Below are positions 15,252 to 25,130 of a DNA stretch of 64,000 nucleotides, piece by piece (positions within the stretch are counted from its first letter, which is position 1; every line of letters starts with the position of its first letter). A program made the position numbers and the translations under genes. Under the pieces are notes generated by a model that did no database searches, had not been told where the DNA came from, and saw nothing but the letters and a program-made list of their open reading frames with translations. Source of the DNA: HIMB11 sp965657135 (GTDB lineage Bacteria; Pseudomonadota; Alphaproteobacteria; Rhodobacterales; Rhodobacteraceae); the NCBI GenBank assembly GCA_965657135.1, contig CBFHNF010000008.1:1-64000 (forward strand), written 5' to 3'.

Positions 15252-16310
15252 ATGATACGATTAGATCAATTGCCAGAAAAGTTCACAGGTCAATCAGCGT
15301 GGCTTGGACGCGAGATGCAAGCACGTGAACAAGAATGGCTTTATACTCTAAGCGATAAAGACATTGCCGAGCTGGAACGGGCAGCGCGCTATTATTTATC
15401 GCTTGGGCGGGATATCGGTGAAATCACAGCGGACGATTTTCCACTGTCAAACTTTGCCACTCATTTTGCGCAGTTATCCGATAAGCTGCTGAACGGCATT
15501 GGTGTCGAGGTCATCCGCGGCTTACCTGTTAATACCTATTCACAGGAAATGGCGGCCACGATATTTTGTGGAATCGGTGCACATTTGGGCGCAGCGCGTT
15601 CGCAAAATGCGGCTGGACATATCTTGGGCCACGTACGTGATGTGGGCGTAGATCCGAATGATCCAAATGTACGTATTTATCAAACAAACGCGCGCCAAAG
15701 CTTTCATACGGATAGTGCCGATGTTGTTGCCTTGCTTTGCTTAAAGGACGCCAAAGAGGGTGGCGATAGCCTATTGGTCAGTGCCGAGACGATTTATAAT
15801 GAAATGCGTTCCTCTCGCCCAGATCTCTTGCTATTGCTGTTTGATCCAATCGCAACGGATAGACGTGGTGAAGTGCCGGAGGGTATGAAACCGTATGTGA
15901 CCATACCGCCCTTTAGTTGGCATGATGGTCGCCTGACAGTATTCTATCAGCGACAATACATTGACAGTGCCCAGCGGTTCCCAGAAGCCATGCGTTTAAC
16001 CCCAGAACATGTTGAGGCATTGGATTATTTTGACGAATTGGCGAATGATCCTGATTTACACATCAAAATGCGATTGGTTCCAGGGGATATGCAATTTGTT
16101 TACAACCATTCGCAATTGCATGATCGTACGGGATACTTGGATTGGCCAGAACCCGAAAAACGGCGCCATTTATTTCGGTTGTGGCTTTCGATCGCTGGGG
16201 ATCGTGAGCTCCCGGAATGTTTTACGCAGCGCTACGGATCAATCACGGTGGGCGATCGTGGCGGCATTATAACCTCGGCAACACATCTGCACGCATCACT
16301 CGATGTGTGA
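15252..16310 (+). CDS. TauD/TfdA-family Fe(II)/2OG dioxygenase
   Basis: 352 residues from the ATG at 15252, chosen because GGGAGG lies at ideal spacing. The metal site is H152-x-D154 in SFHTDSAD with the distal H290 in NHSQLHDRTGY; the arginine in RHLFRLWLS (about 306-309) should bind 2-oxoglutarate. This places it in the TauD/TfdA clan (clavaminate-synthase-like), whose members hydroxylate small organic substrates. The substrate cannot be told from the sequence. It is a lone gene between rplQ and rarA. Confidence 0.85.
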   Translation: MIRLDQLPEKFTGQSAWLGREMQAREQEWLYTLSDKDIAELERAARYYLSLGRDIGEITADDFPLSNFATHFAQLSDKLLNGIGVEVIRGLPVNTYSQEMAATIFCGIGAHLGAARSQNAAGHILGHVRDVGVDPNDPNVRIYQTNARQSFHTDSADVVALLCLKDAKEGGDSLLVSAETIYNEMRSSRPDLLLLLFDPIATDRRGEVPEGMKPYVTIPPFSWHDGRLTVFYQRQYIDSAQRFPEAMRLTPEHVEALDYFDELANDPDLHIKMRLVPGDMQFVYNHSQLHDRTGYLDWPEPEKRRHLFRLWLSIAGDRELPECFTQRYGSITVGDRGGIITSATHLHASLDV

Positions 16311-16360
16311 AAGTGAATTTGACTATGTTCGGCACAATAAATCTGGGATAAAATCCAAGT

Positions 16361-17671
16361 ATGAACGATTTATTTGCACCGGATATTGATGCCCCCAAAG
16401 GGCCACAGCCATTGGCAGAACGCTTGCGCCCGCGCACATTAGAGCAGGTGATTGGTCAGGCGCAAATACTTGCTCGGGATGCACCGCTGGGTGCAATGCT
16501 GGGGAATAAACAGCTTAGCTCGATTATATTCTGGGGACCACCGGGTGTTGGAAAAACAACCCTTGCGCGTTTGCTGGCAGATCACACGGATATGCATTTC
16601 GTGCAAATAAGCGCAATTTTTACGGGCGTGCCCGAACTTAGAAAAGTGTTCGAAGCTGCAAAGCTGCGACATGCCAATGGGCGCGGCACTTTGCTATTTG
16701 TCGATGAGATTCATCGTTTTAACAAAGCGCAACAAGATGGATTTTTGCCTCATATGGAAGATGGAACAATCGTCTTAGTTGGGGCAACAACCGAAAACCC
16801 ATCTTTTGAATTAAATGCAGCCCTGCTCTCGCGTGCGCAGGTACTTGTCCTTGAACGATTAGGACGTGCAGAATTGGCGCAATTGTTGGCCCGCGCTGAG
16901 AGCGAGCTGGGACAAGATTTGCCCTTGGAACAGGATGCGCGCGGAACATTGATTGCGATGGCAGACGGGGATGGACGCGCACTCATAAATTTGATCGAAC
17001 AGGTGTCTGCATGGCCATCCAATCCATTAATTACGGATTCAGAATTACGCAAACGCCTGACACGTCGGGCCGCAAAATACGACAAAAGCGGTGATTCACA
17101 TTATAATTTGATTTCTGCACTGCATAAATCAGTGCGCGGTTCGGATCCTGACGCGGCACTCTATTGGTTTGCGCGTATGCTTGAAGGTGGGGAGGACCCT
17201 CGTTACCTTGCGCGACGGATTTTGCGAATGGCGGTCGAAGAGATTGGGCTCGCTGATCCTCAAGCGCAAACAATTTGTGTGGGCGCGTGGGAAACCTATG
17301 AACGGCTTGGTAGTCCAGAAGGTGAATTGGCGCTTTCGCAGGCGGTGGTCTATCTTGCGCTCGCGCCTAAATCAAATGCAGGATACGTGGCCTACAAGGC
17401 CGGACGCGCCCTTGCACGCGCCCACGGTTCGGAAATGCCACCCAAACATATTCTGAATGCGCCTACTCAAATGATGGCGGATCAAGGGTATGGTGCAGAG
17501 TACGCATACGATCACAATGCAGAAGATGGGTTTTCAGGACAAAACTATTTTCCCGAAACCATGGAGCGCACGAAGATCTATGATCCAGTTGAGCGTGGAT
17601 TTGAGCGAGACTTGCGCAAACGGGTAGAGTATTTTGACAAGCTGCGCACAAAGCGTAACGAGAACGGTTAG
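16361..17671 (+). CDS. rarA: Replication-associated recombination protein A (AAA+ ATPase)
   Basis: 436 residues. Walker A is 'GPPGVGKTT' at about 59-67, Walker B 'LLFVDEIHRFN' with the DEIHR variant, sensor 1 GATTENPSFE, and an arginine finger in LLSRAQV. The C-terminal MgsA/RarA tetramerisation part (KSVRGSDPDAALYW, GYGAEYAYDHN) is complete. RarA acts at stalled replication forks and interacts with SSB. The start ATG 16361 gives MNDLFAPDI. Confidence 0.95.
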   Translation: MNDLFAPDIDAPKGPQPLAERLRPRTLEQVIGQAQILARDAPLGAMLGNKQLSSIIFWGPPGVGKTTLARLLADHTDMHFVQISAIFTGVPELRKVFEAAKLRHANGRGTLLFVDEIHRFNKAQQDGFLPHMEDGTIVLVGATTENPSFELNAALLSRAQVLVLERLGRAELAQLLARAESELGQDLPLEQDARGTLIAMADGDGRALINLIEQVSAWPSNPLITDSELRKRLTRRAAKYDKSGDSHYNLISALHKSVRGSDPDAALYWFARMLEGGEDPRYLARRILRMAVEEIGLADPQAQTICVGAWETYERLGSPEGELALSQAVVYLALAPKSNAGYVAYKAGRALARAHGSEMPPKHILNAPTQMMADQGYGAEYAYDHNAEDGFSGQNYFPETMERTKIYDPVERGFERDLRKRVEYFDKLRTKRNENG

Positions 17672-17719
17672 GAACCCGAATGCTTGACAATGCGTGACAA
17701 AGCGCACAAGGACAGCGCC

Positions 17720-18073
17720 ATGATGTATCTAATGATTGCCCTTGGCGGTGCGCTTGGCGCGCTGGCACGCTTTATCGTTTCCGGATGGTTTGCGTTTCCC
17801 ATTGGTACCTTGGCTGTCAATATAGTGGGATCGTTTGTTATGGGCGTCGTCTTTGTTTATTTTAGCGCGCGCGGCATGGACCGTGCGGCATTATTTTTAA
17901 TGACGGGATGTCTGGGCGCGTTCACAACGTTTTCGACGTTTTCATTGGATGTTTTTAAATTGATTGAGGCAGAGCGTTTGGCTCAGGCGGCGGGCTATGT
18001 TGCGATCTCGGTGATTGGCGCGGTGGCGGCACTGTTCATTGGCGTCTTTATTGCCAAAGGGGTATGGTCATGA
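17720..18073 (+). CDS. crcB: CrcB fluoride channel
   Basis: 117 residues, four membrane helices, with the family signature 'GCLGAFTTFSTFSLD' and the GGALGALARF start. CrcB/Fluc proteins are dimeric fluoride exporters. ATG 17720 follows an AAGGACA site; the earlier frame start at 17684 is less likely. The stop overlaps the next gene in an ATGA, so they are coupled. No fluoride riboswitch is visible in the 48 bases upstream. Confidence 0.92.
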   Translation: MMYLMIALGGALGALARFIVSGWFAFPIGTLAVNIVGSFVMGVVFVYFSARGMDRAALFLMTGCLGAFTTFSTFSLDVFKLIEAERLAQAAGYVAISVIGAVAALFIGVFIAKGVWS

Positions 18074-19113
18074 GTGCAGTGCAGCGCATTATAATATCTA
18101 CAGAAGATTCAGACCAACGGTTGGATAGGTGGCTGAAGCGATTATTCCCACACATTAGCCAGATCAGAATCGAGAAGATGTGTCGCAAAGGCGAACTGCG
18201 GGTGGACGGGGCGCGATGCAAACCGGCAACCCGGATTGAAACGGGTCAAGAAATTCGCATTCCTCCCATTCCCGCTCCGGAGTATCGTGAGGAACGCCCA
18301 AAGGTGTCACGTATTTCAGATCAGGATCGACGCATGATCCAGGACGCCGTCGTGTATATGGATGATCACCTGATCGTTTTGAACAAACCCGCTGGATTGC
18401 CATCACAAGGCGGCAGCAAGCAAGTGCGCCATGTCGATGGATTGGCCGAAGCGTTGAAATATGATCGTGATGAAAAACCGCGCTTGGTGCATCGTTTGGA
18501 CAAAGACACGTCAGGACTTTTGCTGCTTGCGCGGTCTCGATCTGTTGCGGCCTCATTAAGTGATGCGATGCGCCACCGCGAAACGCGCAAAATTTATTGG
18601 GCGGCGGTAGGTGGTGTCCCTGTTCCTCAAGTTGGGACAATTAAATATGGATTGATCAAGGCACCAGGCCACGGTCGCTCCGGAGAAGGCGAAAAGATGA
18701 TTTGTATACATCCTCGGGATGTTCAGAAAACCGAGGGTGCGAAACGCGCGCAAAGTGATTATTTCGTCTTATCTCGTTTGGCATCACGCGGCGCATGGGT
18801 TGCATTGGTTCCGATTACAGGACGCACTCATCAACTGCGCGCACATATGGCCGAGATTGGGCACCCAATTATAGGCGATGGAAAATATGGCGGTTCTGGG
18901 CAGGAAAACCTGGGCGATGGTTGGGGCGCGCAATTTGGCGGCGATATCAGCAAAAAATTACATTTGCATGCGCGTTATTTGCGATTCGAACATCCTGTTA
19001 CAAAAAAGACGTTTGAAATAACGGCCGATCTTTCTGACCATATGCAGAGAACCTGGCAAACATTTCAATGGCATGTAAATGATGTGCCGGATGATCCGTT
19101 TGAGGATTTGTAA
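18070..19113 (+). CDS. rluC: RluC-type 23S rRNA pseudouridine synthase
   Basis: 347 residues. An S4 RNA-binding domain at about 10-70 (RLDRWLKRLFPHISQIRIEK) precedes the RluA-type catalytic domain with the active-site Asp in 'LVHRLDKDTSGLLLLAR' and the GRTHQLRAHMAEIGHPI block. RluC makes three pseudouridines in 23S rRNA; RluD or another RluA-family role cannot be excluded. The ATG at 18070 overlaps the crcB stop; ATG 18064 in the same frame is an alternative. Confidence 0.88.
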   Translation: MSAVQRIIISTEDSDQRLDRWLKRLFPHISQIRIEKMCRKGELRVDGARCKPATRIETGQEIRIPPIPAPEYREERPKVSRISDQDRRMIQDAVVYMDDHLIVLNKPAGLPSQGGSKQVRHVDGLAEALKYDRDEKPRLVHRLDKDTSGLLLLARSRSVAASLSDAMRHRETRKIYWAAVGGVPVPQVGTIKYGLIKAPGHGRSGEGEKMICIHPRDVQKTEGAKRAQSDYFVLSRLASRGAWVALVPITGRTHQLRAHMAEIGHPIIGDGKYGGSGQENLGDGWGAQFGGDISKKLHLHARYLRFEHPVTKKTFEITADLSDHMQRTWQTFQWHVNDVPDDPFEDL

Positions 19114-19116
19114 CTT

Positions 19117-19785
19117 TTGGACGATCTGGGGCTAATCCTATTTGACGTGGATGGGACATTGGTTGATAGCCAGTCTGAAATTTTGTCTGCAATGTCGGAT
19201 GCATTTGCTGCAATTTCCAGGCCCATACCCAGTCGTGAGATGATTTTGTCAACTGTCGGACTGTCATTGGATCAGGCCATGATGCGTTTGTTGCCAGATG
19301 GGACGGACTTGGCAGTGATCACACGTGCAATCCTCGCCTATAAAAACAGTTATCGAACATCCCGCGAAGCGGGCGCAATGTCTGTTACATACCCCGGAAT
19401 TGCGACAATGTTGGCAGAATGCGCACAACATTCTAATTGGCTGCTTGGACTTGCCACTGGAAAGTCTCGGCGCGGTGTCTCAGCCCTCATTGATAATTAT
19501 GGTTGGAAGACGTTATTTCAGACGATTCAAACCGCGGATGATCATCCCTCAAAACCAAATCCTTCTATGGTGCATGCCGCATTGGCGCAAACAGGTGTTT
19601 TGCCAAATAGATGTATCTTCGTGGGGGATACGACGCACGATATGGATATGGCGACCAATGCAGGTGTCAGATTTATTGGGGTGTCTTGGGGATATCATTC
19701 ACCCAGTAGCTTTGATAACGCCTATAGGGTGGCAGAGTCCCCGCAATCCGTGTATCTGGCCGCAAAGCAGTGGTTGGAGTGTTAA
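19117..19785 (+). CDS. HAD-family phosphatase, phosphoglycolate-phosphatase-like
   Basis: 222 residues starting at TTG, three bases after rluC. The HAD motifs are all visible: DVDGTLVDS (nucleophile and acid/base Asp) near 9-17, the Thr of motif II in LGLATGKS, Lys of motif III in KPNPSM and the acidic GDTTHDMDMA of motif IV, with an alpha-helical cap between. It is close to Gph but the natural substrate is not certain. It forms an operon with rluC and ATP12. Confidence 0.88.
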   Translation: MDDLGLILFDVDGTLVDSQSEILSAMSDAFAAISRPIPSREMILSTVGLSLDQAMMRLLPDGTDLAVITRAILAYKNSYRTSREAGAMSVTYPGIATMLAECAQHSNWLLGLATGKSRRGVSALIDNYGWKTLFQTIQTADDHPSKPNPSMVHAALAQTGVLPNRCIFVGDTTHDMDMATNAGVRFIGVSWGYHSPSSFDNAYRVAESPQSVYLAAKQWLEC

Positions 19786-19786
19786 A

Positions 19787-20494
19787 ATGACCGAGTGGAA
19801 ACTGAAACGGTTTTGGACTGAAGCCTCGGTAAGAGAGGCAGAGGGGGGATTTGCCGTATTGTTGGATGGACGTGGTGTAAAAACCCCGGCGAAAACCAGT
19901 TTGGTGGTTCCAACAGCCGAATTGGCACAAGCAATTTCGTCGGAATGGAATGCCCAAGAGGGCGATATTGACCCCACAACAATGCCCTTTACACGCTCGG
20001 CAAACGCTGCAATCGACAAGGTTAGTCATCAATTTGATGAAGTCGTTGGATTATTAGCAGAATATGGCGAAACTGACCTACTGTGCTATCGCGCAGAGAC
20101 GCCGATGGAGTTGCGAAGACGTCAGGCCGAGGCATGGGATCCATTGTTGGACTGGGCACGCGATAGTTTTGATGCGCATTTATCTCCTGCAATTGGCGTC
20201 ATGTTTGCAGCGCAACCCGCCAAAGCGCTTGAAAATTTGAAAATACAATTATCCCATCAGAGCGCGTTTCAGTTAACCGCAACCTATGACCTGATCAGTA
20301 TATCGGGGTCGCTGATTCTTGGGCTGGCCGTATGTCGTGGCCGAATTTCTGCAAGTCAGGCCTGGGAATTATCTCAAATTGATGAAAATTGGCAAATTGA
20401 ACACTGGGGTCAAGACGAAGAGGCAACTAAAGTTGCACAAATTAAAGCAGAATCAATGCGACATGCGCAGCGGTTTTTTGCTATGTCTGGTTGA
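19787..20494 (+). CDS. ATP12 family F1-ATPase assembly chaperone
   Basis: 235 residues from ATG 19787, one base after the HAD gene stop. The ATP12 pattern is clear: FWTEASVREAEGGFAVLLDG, PTAELAQAISSEWNAQ, the GETDLLCYRAETP segment, and the C-terminal region with WGQDEEATK. In mitochondria ATP12 binds the F1 alpha subunit during assembly; alphaproteobacteria carry the same protein. A much longer open frame upstream overlaps the HAD gene and is not coding. Confidence 0.93.
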   Translation: MTEWKLKRFWTEASVREAEGGFAVLLDGRGVKTPAKTSLVVPTAELAQAISSEWNAQEGDIDPTTMPFTRSANAAIDKVSHQFDEVVGLLAEYGETDLLCYRAETPMELRRRQAEAWDPLLDWARDSFDAHLSPAIGVMFAAQPAKALENLKIQLSHQSAFQLTATYDLISISGSLILGLAVCRGRISASQAWELSQIDENWQIEHWGQDEEATKVAQIKAESMRHAQRFFAMSG

Positions 20495-20691
20495 AAAATC
20501 AAACGCTTAAGGATTACCTTGGGTAAACTTTGTGACTTCTATTCCGACTTCTGTAATGAAAATCTTGACGTTTGCTTCAGAATTTGACCAAAATAACGCA
20601 CTTAGCGGGGATGACCAATCAATTTTCACGGATTTGAGTGGTATCCTTAAATGACTTTGTTCTATCAGAACAAACCCAGGAAGAGGTAAAA
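20495..20691 (+). promoter_or_regulatory. Upstream region of the aap operon
   Basis: This 197-base gap must hold the aapJ promoter. A TTGACC at about 20584 could be a -35 box but lacks a clear -10. I see no strong palindrome. The AGGAAGAGGT ribosome binding site ends the region. Confidence 0.3.
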
Positions 20692-21711
20692 ATGAAAAAA
20701 TCCATAATCTTAGGAGCATTGACTGTAGCTGGTCTAGCAGCATCCGCTGCTGTTGCTGGCACAATGGAAGATGTAAAAGCGCGCGGCAAATTGAACTGCG
20801 GCGTTTCAACTGGACTAGCTGGCTTTGCAGCACCTGACGCAAATGGTGTTTGGCAGGGTATCGACGTAGCAGTCTGCCGTGCAGTTGCTGCGGCTGTACT
20901 GGGCGATGCAATGGCAGTAGAGTTTGTACCAACAACACCTAAAACACGCTTTACGTCACTCGCGTCTGGCGAAATTGATATGCTTTCACGTACAACTACG
21001 TGGACATTCTCTCGTGACACTGACCTAAAATTCGAATTTACTGGGATCAATTACTACGATGGTCAGGGCTTTATGGTTCCAAAAGATTTGGGTGTCGGGT
21101 CAGCAAAAGACCTAGACGGTGCAACAGTCTGTATCCAAACTGGAACAACTACTGAATTGAACTTAGCGGACTTCTTTCGTGTAAATAATATGTCATATGA
21201 GCCGGTTCCTGTTGAAACAAGCGGCGAAGCGCAGCAACAGTACATTGCTGGAAATTGTGATGTTTACACGACTGACGCGTCTGCGCTTGCAGCGTCTCGC
21301 TCTACATTTACTGACCCTTCAGCGCACGTAATTTTACCTGAAATCATTTCCAAAGAGCCGCTCGGTCCTTTGGTTCGTCATGGTGATCACGATTGGGGCG
21401 ATATTGTCCGCTGGTCATTGAATGCCTTGATCGCTGCTGAAGAGTATGGCGTAACTTCAGCAAATATCGCGCAACTTTCGTCTGCACCAACCGATAACCC
21501 AGAAGTCAACAGACTACTAGGCACCGAGTCTAACCTCGGTGAAATGGTAGGACTTGACAATGAGGCTTGGAAACGGGCCATCATGGTGGGTGGTAACTAT
21601 GGTGAGATTTTTGAGAGACACATTGGTGAAAATACACCAATTGGCTTAGCAAGAGGCCTAAACGCTCAATGGAAGAACGGTGGTTTGCTTTACTCTCCCC
21701 CATTCCGTTAA
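20692..21711 (+). CDS. aapJ: General L-amino-acid ABC transporter, periplasmic binding protein
   Basis: 339 residues. A signal peptide (MKKSIILGALTVAGLAASAAVA) is followed by a type-3 extracellular solute-binding domain starting TMEDVKARGKLNCGVSTG. Motifs such as MLSRTTTWTFSRD and the C-terminal NAQWKNGGLLYSPPFR are those of AapJ/BztA, which captures a wide range of L-amino acids in the periplasm. The start at 20692 is set by the signal peptide and the binding site. It is first in aapJQMP; an attenuating hairpin follows, which should keep this subunit most abundant. Confidence 0.93.
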   Translation: MKKSIILGALTVAGLAASAAVAGTMEDVKARGKLNCGVSTGLAGFAAPDANGVWQGIDVAVCRAVAAAVLGDAMAVEFVPTTPKTRFTSLASGEIDMLSRTTTWTFSRDTDLKFEFTGINYYDGQGFMVPKDLGVGSAKDLDGATVCIQTGTTTELNLADFFRVNNMSYEPVPVETSGEAQQQYIAGNCDVYTTDASALAASRSTFTDPSAHVILPEIISKEPLGPLVRHGDHDWGDIVRWSLNALIAAEEYGVTSANIAQLSSAPTDNPEVNRLLGTESNLGEMVGLDNEAWKRAIMVGGNYGEIFERHIGENTPIGLARGLNAQWKNGGLLYSPPFR

Positions 21712-21722
21712 TTTGATCGTCG

Positions 21723-21752
21723 AAAGGGTGCAGAACTTCTGCACCCTTTTCT
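21723..21752 (+). terminator. Attenuating terminator between aapJ and aapQ
   Basis: AAGGGTGCAGAA-CTTCTGCACCCTTTT: a long near-perfect stem with TTTT, just after aapJ. In binding-protein transporters such hairpins let most transcripts stop after the binding protein and a minority continue into the membrane genes. Confidence 0.8.
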
Positions 21753-21817
21753 TATTCAAAAACGGTGGTCGGACCGTTTTTGCTTTTAATCTCTGCAATG
21801 CATAGGGTTACTCCCAA

Positions 21818-23041
21818 ATGACATCCATAAACGACCCAAAACCAGTGTCGTTCCAGTTGTCACAGCTTTTTAACGACACGCGATATCGGTCCTATACGTT
21901 CCAATTTATTGCATTGGTCGTGCTGTTTTTTCTGGTCGGTTACTTGTATCTGAATTTAGTTGAAAATCTGCGCACAGCGGGGCTGGATATATCTTACCAG
22001 TTTTTAGGTGAGTCTTCTGGTTACGATATCAACCAAAGGCTGATCGAATATACTAGCCAATCTTCGCATTGGCGCGCGTCAGTCGTTGGTGTATTAAATA
22101 CGCTTCTAGTCGCCTTTTTAGGCTGCATTTTGGCTACTATTTTTGGTGTTACTGCTGGCATACTTCGCTTATCAAATAACTGGATTGTAGCTAAATTAAT
22201 GGCCGTATACGTGGAAATTTTCCGTAATGTGCCTGTCCTTATCTGGATCCTGATAATCAATGCGATATTTATGGTTTCTTTGCCACAGCCAAAGGCCTTT
22301 AAAGTCCGTGGCGACAACCCTCCTGAGGCGGAAATGCTATGGGACTCTTTTGCGTTTACAGGTCGCGGTATTTATGCGCCAAAGCCTATTTTCCAAACAG
22401 GATCATGGGTAGTTGTGGCGGTCATTGTCCTGTCGATCATTGGGGTACTCGCCTATCGTCGCTACGCCAAATTTGCGCTTTACTCGCGGGGTCTTGATTT
22501 GCCACGCGGTTGGCCTTCGCTTGCTATTTTGCTTGTACCCGCTATTTTGGCTTACTTTATTATGGGAAGCCCAATCGTTTTGGAGTATCCAGAACTTAAA
22601 GGTTTCAACTTTAAAGGTGGTCTTTGGGCCAGAGGATCGTTCGTGGCGCTAACATTTGCCTTGGCAATTTACACAGGCGCCTTTATTGCTGAAAACGTAC
22701 GCGCAGGTATTTTGGCGATTTCCAAAGGTCAAACAGAAGCTGCGGCTGCCTTGGGCATTCGTCCTGGTCGTATCATGAGCCTTGTCATTCTACCACAAGC
22801 GTTGCGTGTTATCATACCACCTATGATTTCAAACTTCTTGAATTTGACCAAGAACTCTTCGTTGGCGATCGCGGTGGGGTACATGGATATTACTGGAACT
22901 TTGGGTGGCATTACACTGAACCAAACGGGCCGTGCTATCGAAGCCGTGCTGTTGTTGATGGCCTTCTACTTGATAATCAGTCTTAGCATTTCAGCGATCA
23001 TGAACCTCTACAATAACTCAATAAAACTGAAGGAGCGCTAA
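21818..23041 (+). CDS. aapQ: General L-amino-acid ABC transporter permease
   Basis: 407 residues, a long permease as in the Aap/Bzt group, with about eight membrane helices. The C-terminal half carries the EAA loop 'EAAAALGIRPGRIMSLVILP' that docks on the ATPase, and an earlier segment (GVLNTLLVAFLGCILATIFG) starts the transport domain. It pairs with AapM, whose gene begins two bases later. No clear Shine-Dalgarno precedes the ATG; translation may follow readthrough of the upstream hairpin. Confidence 0.94.
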   Translation: MTSINDPKPVSFQLSQLFNDTRYRSYTFQFIALVVLFFLVGYLYLNLVENLRTAGLDISYQFLGESSGYDINQRLIEYTSQSSHWRASVVGVLNTLLVAFLGCILATIFGVTAGILRLSNNWIVAKLMAVYVEIFRNVPVLIWILIINAIFMVSLPQPKAFKVRGDNPPEAEMLWDSFAFTGRGIYAPKPIFQTGSWVVVAVIVLSIIGVLAYRRYAKFALYSRGLDLPRGWPSLAILLVPAILAYFIMGSPIVLEYPELKGFNFKGGLWARGSFVALTFALAIYTGAFIAENVRAGILAISKGQTEAAAALGIRPGRIMSLVILPQALRVIIPPMISNFLNLTKNSSLAIAVGYMDITGTLGGITLNQTGRAIEAVLLLMAFYLIISLSISAIMNLYNNSIKLKER

Positions 23042-23042
23042 A

Positions 23043-24329
23043 ATGAGTGATCAAACTATTGCTTTTGTGCGCCATGAAACCTTGGCTCCTTCTCCACCCC
23101 CAGCCTCAGAAACTGGAATTATCAAGTGGCTGCGCGAAAATCTGTTTTCGTCATTCTTGAATTCGACTCTCACACTTGCAGCGATATATTCTGTTTACCT
23201 AATTCTAAGTGGTACGATGCCGTGGATTTTAGGTGGTGTTTGGCAGGCGCCGTCGCTTCAGGCCTGTCGCGAAATATTGGATGGAAAATCTGCAGGATGT
23301 TTTGCGGTTCTTTCTGAACGTTGGCATCAACTGATTTTTGGCTTCAAATATCCTCAGGATGCCTATTGGCGCCCAACATTGGCATTTGTGCTGTTGATCG
23401 TAGCTGTCGCGCCTGTGTTGTTTTCAAACCTACCACGCCGCATGTTGATTTTGACGACCCTATATCCTTTTATCGGTTTTTGGTTGATCTGGGGTGGCAC
23501 GATCATGGCACCATTGATGGGCCTGATCGGTTTCATTGTTGCGTATCTGGTGTTTCAACGTCTTGAAAAATCAAGCTTCGCGATCGGGGCATTGGGTGGT
23601 TTGATTGCTGCGATCATTGTTTGGACAATCGGCGGTTATGTAAGCGACGCAATGAGCGATTTTATCGCCCTAGAACAGATACCATCCCGTGACATGGGTG
23701 GGTTTATGTTGAACATTATCCTCGGGACCGTTTGTGTGTCACTGTCATTGCCAATCGGTATTTTGCTTGCACTTGGACGTCAGTCGAACATGCCGATTAT
23801 CAAGATTATCTGCGTTGTATTCATTGAATTCATTCGCGGTGTTCCGCTGATCACACTGTTATTTGTCGCAAACGTTGTTTTGGCGTATTTCCTACCACCA
23901 GGAACGACATTCGACTTAATTTTGCGTGTCATCATTATGATCACGATGTTTTCATCAGCATATATTGCCGAGGTTATCCGCGGTGGGCTTGCTGCTCTGC
24001 CACGCGGTCAGTATGAGGCAGGTGATAGTTTGGGTCTTGATTACGCACAATCAATGCGTCTGATCATTTTGCCGCAAGCGTTAAAGATATCAATTCCTGG
24101 GATTGTTAACGTTGCTGTTGGATTGTTCAAAGATACGACACTGGTTTCTGTGATCTCGATGTTTGATTTGGTTGGGATGATCCGCGGACCAATTTTGGCG
24201 TCGACAGAGTGGAACGGTGTTTACTGGGAGTTGTTTGGCTTTGCCTCGCTTCTGTTCTTCATCATCTGCTACGGCATTTCACAATATTCACAATGGCTCG
24301 AGCGTCAGCTCGCGACCGATCACCGATAA
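23043..24329 (+). CDS. aapM: General L-amino-acid ABC transporter permease
   Basis: 428 residues, the second permease. The EAA loop reads EAGDSLGLDYAQSMRLIILP, and 'IEFIRGVPLITLLF' is the typical HAAT-family segment. The N-terminal half has extra membrane spans beyond the core domain, as in AapM/BztC. AapQ and AapM form the heterodimeric channel in the inner membrane. Confidence 0.94.
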   Translation: MSDQTIAFVRHETLAPSPPPASETGIIKWLRENLFSSFLNSTLTLAAIYSVYLILSGTMPWILGGVWQAPSLQACREILDGKSAGCFAVLSERWHQLIFGFKYPQDAYWRPTLAFVLLIVAVAPVLFSNLPRRMLILTTLYPFIGFWLIWGGTIMAPLMGLIGFIVAYLVFQRLEKSSFAIGALGGLIAAIIVWTIGGYVSDAMSDFIALEQIPSRDMGGFMLNIILGTVCVSLSLPIGILLALGRQSNMPIIKIICVVFIEFIRGVPLITLLFVANVVLAYFLPPGTTFDLILRVIIMITMFSSAYIAEVIRGGLAALPRGQYEAGDSLGLDYAQSMRLIILPQALKISIPGIVNVAVGLFKDTTLVSVISMFDLVGMIRGPILASTEWNGVYWELFGFASLLFFIICYGISQYSQWLERQLATDHR

Positions 24330-24347
24330 TTAGGAGGTCTGTATACT

Positions 24348-25112
24348 ATGGCCCAAGCACAAATGACCATCTCTGACGAGATTGCAATTCAAATCAAAGA
24401 CATGAACAAGTGGTACGGTTCTTTCCATGTTTTGAGAGACATTAACTTAAACGTACACCGCGGGGAGCGTATCGTTATCGCAGGTCCATCCGGATCGGGT
24501 AAATCGACATTAATCCGCTGTATCAACCGTTTGGAAGAACACCAGCGCGGCCAAATTGTTGTGGATGGTACTGAACTTTCGTCGGATTTGAAAAATATCG
24601 ACAAAATTCGATCAGAGGTTGGGATGGTGTTTCAACACTTTAACCTATTCCCGCATCTAACAATTTTGGAAAACTGTACTTTGGCACCGATTTGGGTACG
24701 TAAAACACCTAAAAAAGAAGCCGAAGAGACAGCGATGCATTTCTTGGAAAAGGTAAAAATTCCAGAGCAAGCGTTGAAATACCCAGGCCAGCTATCGGGT
24801 GGCCAGCAGCAACGTGTCGCAATTGCACGCTCTTTGTGCATGCGTCCCCGCATTATGTTGTTTGATGAACCAACGTCAGCGCTTGACCCAGAAATGATCA
24901 AAGAAGTTTTGGACACAATGATTGAACTGGCAGAAGAGGGTATGACAATGATTTGTGTTACGCACGAAATGGGCTTTGCCCGTCAGGTTGCCAACCGTGT
25001 AATCTTTATGGACGAAGGCCAGATTGTGGAACAGAATGAACCAGAAGAGTTCTTTAATAATCCAAAATCTGAGCGTACAAAACTATTCTTATCGCAAATC
25101 TTGGGCCATTAA
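24348..25112 (+). CDS. aapP: General L-amino-acid ABC transporter ATPase
   Basis: 254 residues. Walker A GPSGSGKST (about 46-54), signature LSGGQQQR, Walker B MLFDEPTSALDPE, and the H-loop histidine in CVTHEMGF are all intact. Sequence close to GlnQ/AapP. A strong TTAGGAGG site precedes the ATG. It closes the aap operon and ends 18 bases from the convergent glycosyltransferase gene. Confidence 0.95.
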   Translation: MAQAQMTISDEIAIQIKDMNKWYGSFHVLRDINLNVHRGERIVIAGPSGSGKSTLIRCINRLEEHQRGQIVVDGTELSSDLKNIDKIRSEVGMVFQHFNLFPHLTILENCTLAPIWVRKTPKKEAEETAMHFLEKVKIPEQALKYPGQLSGGQQQRVAIARSLCMRPRIMLFDEPTSALDPEMIKEVLDTMIELAEEGMTMICVTHEMGFARQVANRVIFMDEGQIVEQNEPEEFFNNPKSERTKLFLSQILGH

Positions 25113-25130
25113 TTAGGCCCCTTAGATGAT